DNA of 11,444 nucleotides from JACCYX01 sp964610045. Lineage in GTDB: Bacteria; Chloroflexota; Chloroflexia; Thermomicrobiales; UBA6265. Below the pieces are notes generated by a model. The model ran no database searches. It was not told where the DNA came from and saw only the letters and a list, made by a program, of their open reading frames with translations. Shown in pieces: positions 6,835 to 11,444 of this stretch. Location: positions 1 to 11,444 of the forward strand of contig CAZSUN010000118.1 of assembly GCA_964610045.1 (NCBI GenBank), given 5' to 3'. Both the position numbers and the translations under genes were made by a program. Position 1 is the stretch's first letter. Each line of letters starts with the position of its first letter.

Positions 6835-7001
6835 GTAGGGACGACCTTCCGCGTCGAGTGTCATCTACCCGTGTGCCTGAATTTCGCCTTCGACGCGGTA
6901 ATGGTCGTCCGATCGACCACTGCGTACCCGGACGACCATTATCCGGCGCAGGCACGATGGTGGCGGCGTTGCCATCGGTGCGCCGGAAAGGTCGTCCCTA
7001 C
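6835..7001. repeat. Double-hairpin (BIME/REP-like) repeat, copy 2
   Basis: Same architecture as 2851-3025. Hairpin A: GTAG (6835-6838), GGACGACC (6839-6846), TT, CCGCGTCGA (6849-6857), loop, TCGACGCGG (6890-6898), TAAT, GGTCGTCC (6903-6910). Inverted hairpin B: GGACGACC (6930-6937), ATTA, TCCGGCGCA (6942-6950), loop, TGCGCCGGA (6979-6987), AA, GGTCGTCC (6990-6997), CTAC (6998-7001). The outer ends also form a 16-base perfect inverted repeat (6833-6848 with 6988-7003). Compared with copy 1, stem bases change in pairs (for example GGAAGACC/GGTCTTCC becomes GGACGACC/GGTCGTCC) and loops are unrelated. It fills the gap between the RraA-like stop and the amidohydrolase start. Confidence 0.87.
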
Positions 7002-7021
7002 CAGGGCACGTCCATTGGTGG

Positions 7022-7717
7022 TTACAGGAACCCGAATTCGTCGTACGCCTCGCGCAGCGTCTTGCCTTCCAGCAAACGCTGCCGCATCGCCTTCTCGCCA
7101 CTGGCTTTCTGGCGCGCGCGGCGGATCGCCTCGTCCTCGACCTCACGCGGGACCACGACCACGCCATCGATATCGGCGAAGACGATGTCGCCCTCCCGCA
7201 CGAACACCCCGCCACAGACGATCGGATCGGCGTAGCTCACGATCCGGCCTCGCCCGAAGGAATCGACTGGCCGCATGCCGGTGCTGAAGACCGGGAATCC
7301 CATCCGCTCGATCGAGCGGACGTCGCGGGTGTGCCCGTCGAGGATCGCGCCGCGCCCGCCGCGAGCGCGGGTGGCGGTCGAGAGCAACTCGCCCCACAGG
7401 CAGGTGCGAACCGACTTGTTGGTGGCCGCCACCACGACGTGGTTGACCGGCACGCTGTCGATGGCGGCGATTTCCATGTCGTAGGGGTTGTCGGGCGTGT
7501 GATACACGTCGGAGGAAAGCACGGTGTGCGCTCGCCCAACCACCACGGCCCCTGGCCAGGCCGGCCGGATGTCGGCCGTCATCGCCTGGTCGCGATAGCC
7601 GAGGCCATCGAGCACATCGGACAGCACGGCGCTGTAAATCTCGTCAGCCAGCGCGTCGAACAGGGCAGCCTCGTCCCGGAGCGATGCCGAAATGCCGGGG
7701 GAAACGTCGATCGCCAC
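7022..7717 (-). CDS. RraA-like aldolase/decarboxylase family protein
   Basis: A 231-residue member of the RraA-like family (formerly annotated as dimethylmenaquinone methyltransferase). It includes 4-hydroxy-4-methyl-2-oxoglutarate aldolases and oxaloacetate decarboxylases as well as the RNase E inhibitor RraA. The family active-site pattern is present: Gly109-Glu110-Leu in CLWGELLSTA, then GGRGAILDGHTRD with Arg131 and the metal-binding Asp132. A conserved VREGDIVFADIDG block follows near residue 190. A catabolic aldolase or decarboxylase role fits the neighbours better than RNase E control. I prefer GTG at 7717, because AAAGGA lies 10 bases before it. An in-frame ATG at 7753 lacks a good ribosome site and starts close to the -10 region. 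The gene has its own promoter (7771-7798) directly after the creatininase gene. A carboxylate-bearing substrate such as a 2-oxo acid is likely from the family; the exact compound is unknown. Confidence 0.9.
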   Translation of the reverse strand: MAIDVSPGISASLRDEAALFDALADEIYSAVLSDVLDGLGYRDQAMTADIRPAWPGAVVVGRAHTVLSSDVYHTPDNPYDMEIAAIDSVPVNHVVVAATNKSVRTCLWGELLSTATRARGGRGAILDGHTRDVRSIERMGFPVFSTGMRPVDSFGRGRIVSYADPIVCGGVFVREGDIVFADIDGVVVVPREVEDEAIRRARQKASGEKAMRQRLLEGKTLREAYDEFGFL

Positions 7718-7766
7718 TGCTCGCTGTCCTTTCGTGTTGCCTGACCCCACCATTCGTGGAATATGG

Positions 7767-7798
7767 TTTCATGATATGGAAGGGCACTCGCATGTCAA
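7767..7798 (-). promoter_or_regulatory. Sigma70-type promoter with embedded operator, for the RraA-like gene
   Basis: On the minus strand, TTGACA (7793-7798) is followed after 16 bases by TATCAT (7771-7776). The -10 lies inside TTCCATATCATGAAA (7767-7781), which differs from the GH20-like promoter copy at a single base and is an imperfect inverted repeat TTCCAT/ATGAAA. ATATGG recurs 12 bases further downstream (7761-7766), possibly a second half-site. It is about 50 bases upstream of the preferred start at 7717 and within 30 bases of the creatininase stop. Confidence 0.7.
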
Positions 7799-7820
7799 GC
7801 CGGACCCAACGCGAACGGGG

Positions 7821-8591
7821 TCAGCCGAGGTCGACCCCGGCGAACGCGACGAAGGCGGCGGCAAGATCGCGCTCGATGTGGTCGAGGGCGGCCTCGCCCT
7901 GGGCGGCCGTCGCCCGGTACGGGAAATCCGTGAAGCCGTCGAAGGATGACCACAGCCCGCTGACTTCCAGGCGCACGCCATCGATGGTGGTTGCCGCGCC
8001 GGTTGGACCGCCACGTTCCGCACGCGGTTCACGCACGTTGCCGGGGTCGATCGCGAGCATCGTGGCGGTCTCGAACTGGCCGGCATGCCCCGGCAGCGGC
8101 ATCGCGGCCAGCCGCGCATCGGCCGCGATCGCCTCCCGCGCCACCTCCCAGTACGAGGCGGCCGCGACGGCGACCGGTTCGCCATCAGGTGGTTGCAGGG
8201 CGATATCGCGCGCCACCAGCTGGTTCAGTTCGTGGTTGCCGCCGTGCCCATTGACGAGGAAGATGCGTTTCCCGCCACCAATCACGATCGAGCGCACGAG
8301 ATCGCGCACGACATGCAGGTAGGTTTCGGTCGCCAGCGAGAGCGTGCCCCCAAACGGCAGGTGATGGTCCGACGACCCGAAGGGCAGGGTTGGCGCCAGC
8401 ACCACCGGCACCGACTCGCTGGCCACGGCGGCGGCGCGGCGGGCAATCACCCCGACCGCGAACGTGTCGTGCCCGGTCGCCAGGTGCGGACCGTGCTGCT
8501 CGGTGGCCCCCGTGGGCAGCACCACGACACTGCCGGGGAGGGCGGCGCGCAATTCGTCCCGCGTCGCGTCGTTCCAGATCACCAGGGGCAT
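7821..8591 (-). CDS. Creatininase-family amidohydrolase
   Basis: A 256-residue protein of the creatininase family (creatinine amidohydrolase, formamide hydrolases, mycofactocin MftE), metal-dependent enzymes that cleave C-N bonds in small amides. The binuclear metal site is well preserved: Glu31 and His33 in TGATEQHGPHL, Asp42 in GHDT, His116 in LVNGHGGNHE, and Glu174 in GHAGQFET. Length is normal for the family. ATG at 8591 is chosen because the protein then begins MPLVIWND, as is typical, and AAGGA stands 8 bases ahead. An extension to 8714 adds Arg-rich residues without family character. It is the first gene of the minus-strand series and diverges from the sulfatase. Its substrate is open: family members are often annotated as creatininase without evidence, and the neighbouring catabolic genes suggest some other amide or lactam. 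Confidence 0.92.
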   Translation of the reverse strand: MPLVIWNDATRDELRAALPGSVVVLPTGATEQHGPHLATGHDTFAVGVIARRAAAVASESVPVVLAPTLPFGSSDHHLPFGGTLSLATETYLHVVRDLVRSIVIGGGKRIFLVNGHGGNHELNQLVARDIALQPPDGEPVAVAAASYWEVAREAIAADARLAAMPLPGHAGQFETATMLAIDPGNVREPRAERGGPTGAATTIDGVRLEVSGLWSSFDGFTDFPYRATAAQGEAALDHIERDLAAAFVAFAGVDLG

Positions 8592-8992
8592 GATGGGAGT
8601 CCTTCGCACAACCGGTCGCATCCGGTGTTCGAGCCACCGGCTGTTTCGCCAACCGTAGCAGATGCACCAGCCGCGCCGGAACCCGCGTGCGAACGCCATC
8701 CGGACACCTCGCACGGAGAGGCATGAACGCCAACGATTTTCGCCGGTAACCGGCGCGGGGATGTACTCCGGAAATCCTCCGTCTACCGGTAGCCGGGGCG
8801 CAATTCCTGCCCTATGCTGGGTTCAGCCTCAGGCATGACTGTCCATCCCAACGGAAGACGCCATACCCTGACACGCACGGCAGTGCGACACGATCGTTCC
8901 GCTCGCCACGTGGCTGGATGTGAGGCTGGCACAAGCGGATGTCCGGGTCGCCACGGTGGCGATCCGGTTCGCAACCATTTGGGAGGAACGAC
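8592..8992. promoter_or_regulatory. Divergent intergenic region with several palindromes
   Basis: A 401-base gap between the divergent creatininase and sulfatase starts, with no convincing gene. It should hold both promoters, but no clear -35/-10 pair is visible. Visible structure: CGCCGGTAACCGGCG (8741-8755), CTACCGGTAG (8783-8792, perfect 10-base palindrome), GCCACGTGGC (8905-8914, perfect) and TCGCCACGGTGGCGA (8948-8962, perfect around one central base). The last two share TCGCCAC and GTGGC and stand about 45 bases apart just before the sulfatase, like paired operators. A near-match to the CCATAnnATGr motif lies at 8861-8871 (one mismatch). Confidence 0.45.
8981..8987 (+). promoter_or_regulatory. 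Ribosome binding site that fixes the sulfatase start
   Basis: GGGAGGA ends 5 bases before GTG at 8993. The alternative in-frame ATG at 8939 has no such site and would overlap the palindrome at 8948-8962. This supports the GTG start. Confidence 0.8.
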
Positions 8993-11347
8993 GTGGCTTT
9001 GAAGGAATATGCACCTGGCTCCGCATTCAACGGCGTGATTGGCCGCACCTTCGAGGACTCCAGCCCAGCCTGGCCGGCGCCCGTCCGCGCCCCCAGGGAC
9101 GCACCGAACGTCCTCTTCATCGTGCTCGACGATACCGGATTTGGGCAGCTGGGCTGCTACGGCAGCCCGATCAACACCCCCAACCTCGATGCGCTTGCCG
9201 CCGACGGCCTGCGCTACAACAACATGCACACCACGGCCCTCTGTTCGCCATCGCGATCCTGCATCCTCAACGGGCGAAACCACCATTCGAACGGCATGTC
9301 GTGCATCACCGAAGGCTCGACCGGCTATCCCGGCGGCAACGGGTACATCCCGTTCGAAAACGGGATGCTCTCGGAGATCCTGCTCAAGCAGGGGTACAAC
9401 ACCTACGCCCTCGGCAAATGGCACCTCACCCCGGCCGAGGCCGGCTCCGCCGCCGGGCCCTACGACCGCTGGCCACTCGGCCGCGGCTTCGAGCGGTTCT
9501 TCGGGTTCCTTGGCGGCGACACGCACCAGTACTATCCGGAACTCGTCCGCGACAACTCCCAGGTCGAGCCGGACGCAACCCCCGAGGAGGGGTATCACCT
9601 CACGCCCGACCTCGTCGAAAAGGCCAGGGCGATGATCGCCGACGCCAAGCAGGTCGCGCCGGACAAGCCCTTCTTCATGTATTTCTGCACCGGGGCGATG
9701 CATGCGCCGCACCATGTGCCGAAGGAGTGGGCCGACCGCTACGCCGGGCAATTCGACGACGGCTGGGATGCCTACCGCGAACGGACGTTCGCCCGCCAGA
9801 AGGAACTCGGCATCATTCCCGAGAACACTGTGCTGTCGCGGCACGATCCTGACGTGCAGGACTGGAATGCGCTCAGCGACGACGAGCGCCGCCTGTACGC
9901 AAGGATGATGGAGGTCTTCGCCGGATTCCTCGAACACACCGATCACTACATTGGCGAACTCATCGCCTTCCTCAAGGATATCGGGGAGTACGACAACACC
10001 CTGATCATGGTCATTTCGGACAACGGCGCCAGTTCGGAGGGCGGCCCCAACGGGTCCGTCAACGAGGGCAAGTTCTTCAACAACGTGCCCGACAACCTCG
10101 AGCAGAACCTCGCCGCGATCGACGACATCGGCGGTCCGAAGTATTTCAACCACTATCCGTGGGGCTGGACCTTCGCCGGGAACACCCCGTTCCGACGCTG
10201 GAAGCGCGAAACCTACCGGGGCGGCACATCGGACCCGTTCATCGTGACCTGGCCGAAGGGAATCGCCGCCAAAGGCGAGATTCGCAGCCAGTACTGCCAC
10301 GCGATCGACATGGTTCCCACCGTACTGGACGCCCTGGACATCGATCCACCGGCCCAGATTCGCGGCATCACCCAATCGCCCATCGAGGGATTCAGCCTCG
10401 CATCGTCATTCAGTGATGCGGATGCCCCCTCGCTGCATGTCACCCAGTACTTCGAGATGATGGGCCACCGCGCGATCTACCACGACGGGTGGCGCGCCGT
10501 TTGCCCGTGGCCCGGCACATCGTTCACCGAATCCGGGCGGTTCTTCGGCGCCCCGATCGACTCGGCGACGCTGATCGACCTCGATGCGCACGGATGGGAG
10601 ATCTACGACCTCTCCGCCGACTTCGCCGAAACCAACAACCTGGCCGATCAGGAGCGCGACCGGCTGATCGCGATGATCGGCACCTGGTACGTGGAAGCCG
10701 GGAAATACAACGTGATGCCGATCGATAGCCGCGGCGTGGCGCGCCTCGCCGAGCCGCGGCCCCAGATCGCGATCGACCGCACGCAGTACATCTACTATCC
10801 CGGCACGCAATTGGTGCCGGGCAATGCCGCCCCCCACCTGGTGAACGTGGCGCACTCGGTCTCGGTGCATGCCACCATGCCGGACGGCGGCGCCGATGGC
10901 GTCCTCTTTTCGATGGGCGGAAACGATGGTGGCTTCTCGTTCTACATCCAGGACGGGACGCTCACGTACGGCTACAACTATGTGGCCGACCAGCGTTTCA
11001 AGGTCCAGGCGGACAGCGCACTGCCGGATGGCAGCCACATTTTCAGCTTCGAGTTTGCCCCCACCGGGGAGGCGGACATCCCCCACGGGAAGGGGGTGCC
11101 CGCGACCATCACGCTCTTCGTCGATGGCGCACCGGTTGGCAGCGGCGAGTTGCCGGTCACGATCCCGTTGTCGCTGGGCCTGGCCGCCGGGGTTTCGGTG
11201 GGCGCTGATTCCGGCTCCCCGGTGATGACCGACTACGCCCCTCCGTTCCGGTTCGCGGGCACCATTCACAAGGCGCTGGTCGACGTCTCGGGCGAGCCCG
11301 TCGAGGACAAACAGGCGCGCATGCGCATGTACCTGGCCCGCCAGTAG
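8993..11347 (+). CDS. Type I arylsulfatase with C-terminal lectin-like beta domain
   Basis: A 784-residue sulfatase hydrolysing sulfate esters, about the size of the long arylsulfatases typified by mycobacterial AtsD. The modification site is Cys84-Ser-Pro-Ser-Arg88 (then SCILNGR), the C-x-P-x-R signal whose Cys becomes formylglycine. Metal ligands appear as Asp46-Asp47 in FIVLDDTGFG and Asp343-Asn344 in VISDNGASSEGG. Substrate-pocket residues fit Lys142 and His144 in GKWHLTP and His237 and Lys244 in HAPHHVPK. From about residue 600 the chain changes to a beta-rich region (HSVSVHATM, GGNDGGFSFYIQDG, ATITLFVDG) resembling a laminin-G/concanavalin fold, often seen in this subgroup. No signal peptide is present, so it is probably cytoplasmic. 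The first 30 or so residues (ALKEYAPGSAFNGVIGRT) match the leader typical of such enzymes. It must depend on a formylglycine-generating enzyme encoded elsewhere. The sulfate ester used is unknown. Confidence 0.96.
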   Translation: MALKEYAPGSAFNGVIGRTFEDSSPAWPAPVRAPRDAPNVLFIVLDDTGFGQLGCYGSPINTPNLDALAADGLRYNNMHTTALCSPSRSCILNGRNHHSNGMSCITEGSTGYPGGNGYIPFENGMLSEILLKQGYNTYALGKWHLTPAEAGSAAGPYDRWPLGRGFERFFGFLGGDTHQYYPELVRDNSQVEPDATPEEGYHLTPDLVEKARAMIADAKQVAPDKPFFMYFCTGAMHAPHHVPKEWADRYAGQFDDGWDAYRERTFARQKELGIIPENTVLSRHDPDVQDWNALSDDERRLYARMMEVFAGFLEHTDHYIGELIAFLKDIGEYDNTLIMVISDNGASSEGGPNGSVNEGKFFNNVPDNLEQNLAAIDDIGGPKYFNHYPWGWTFAGNTPFRRWKRETYRGGTSDPFIVTWPKGIAAKGEIRSQYCHAIDMVPTVLDALDIDPPAQIRGITQSPIEGFSLASSFSDADAPSLHVTQYFEMMGHRAIYHDGWRAVCPWPGTSFTESGRFFGAPIDSATLIDLDAHGWEIYDLSADFAETNNLADQERDRLIAMIGTWYVEAGKYNVMPIDSRGVARLAEPRPQIAIDRTQYIYYPGTQLVPGNAAPHLVNVAHSVSVHATMPDGGADGVLFSMGGNDGGFSFYIQDGTLTYGYNYVADQRFKVQADSALPDGSHIFSFEFAPTGEADIPHGKGVPATITLFVDGAPVGSGELPVTIPLSLGLAAGVSVGADSGSPVMTDYAPPFRFAGTIHKALVDVSGEPVEDKQARMRMYLARQ

Positions 11348-11359
11348 CGCCTCTCCCTC

Positions 11360-11402
11360 CACCCGCCGGACGACCGCCATCATCGCGACCGTCCGGCGGG
11401 TG
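11360..11402 (+). terminator. Strong hairpin terminator after the sulfatase gene
   Basis: CACCCGCCGGACG (11360-11372) pairs perfectly over 13 bases with CGTCCGGCGGGTG (11390-11402) around a 17-base loop, starting 13 bases past the sulfatase stop. The following bases (TTCCCTGGG) are only weakly T-rich, as is common in GC-rich genomes. The remaining 42 bases to the window end show no feature I can support. Confidence 0.75.
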
Positions 11403-11444
11403 TTCCCTGGGTGTAGCGCCCACCGCCATACACAAACCGGGCAC

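Noticed and set aside
6803..6955. 51-residue N-terminal extension of the amidohydrolase
   Set aside because: It is encoded by the repeat element, is Arg-rich, and the HxH motif belongs at the N-terminus of this family.
6833..7003. Insertion sequence or MITE with terminal inverted repeats
   Set aside because: The 16-base inverted ends fit a MITE, but no clear target-site duplication flanks either copy. The GTAG feet and paired internal hairpins fit a REP doublet better. Kept as an alternative only.
8592..8714. Extended start of the creatininase-family protein
   Set aside because: The added residues are Arg/Trp-rich with no family similarity, and a ribosome site precedes the ATG at 8591.
8783..11383. 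Long minus-strand frames opposite the sulfatase (8783-10375 and 10406-11383)
   Set aside because: The plus-strand sulfatase has all catalytic motifs over its full length. The opposing frames have no recognisable motifs and include the terminator and palindromes.

Overview
The window is GC-rich and densely coding. It carries seven genes on the minus strand (from about 8.6 kb down to the left edge) and one gene on the plus strand (8993-11347). The likely source is a member of the Chloroflexota, probably Thermomicrobia-like. This rests on GC-rich coding, Tat-exported sugar-type binding proteins, an Eis-like acetyltransferase with a C-terminal SCP2-type region, and GTAG-footed REP-like hairpin repeats. 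It is an inference from style, since no marker gene is present.

Layout in transcription order on the minus strand: creatininase-family amidohydrolase (8591-7821); RraA-like aldolase/decarboxylase (7717-7022); a 167-base double-hairpin repeat (6835-7001); an ACMSD-type amidohydrolase_2 protein (6802-5918); a non-coding stretch with hairpins and a strong promoter (5590-5917); a GH20-like TIM-barrel protein (5589-4564); a hairpin; a Tat-exported ABC solute-binding protein (4398-3100); a second copy of the double-hairpin repeat (2851-3025); an Eis-like GNAT acetyltransferase (2798-1470); a hairpin and promoter; and a second, closely related solute-binding protein (1284 to the edge, lacking only about its last codon). 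Divergently, across a 401-base palindrome-rich gap, a type I arylsulfatase runs on the plus strand and ends at a strong hairpin terminator.

Read together, this looks like an accessory catabolic region. Two paralogous binding proteins would capture a carbohydrate-like solute. A sulfatase and a glycosidase-like protein would process it, and three small-molecule enzymes (creatininase, RraA and amidohydrolase_2 families) could degrade the products. No permease, ATPase, regulator or formylglycine-generating enzyme lies inside the window, and the substrate cannot be read from sequence.

Two signals go beyond the gene list. (1) Two copies of an element made of two opposed hairpins keep the same feet and the same asymmetric internal loop (TT facing TAAT) while their stem tips differ by compensatory changes. 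(2) Three separate promoters share an 11-base inverted motif, CCATAnnATGr, that contains the -10 hexamer itself. This suggests one repressor controls the first binding protein, the GH20-like gene and the RraA gene together.
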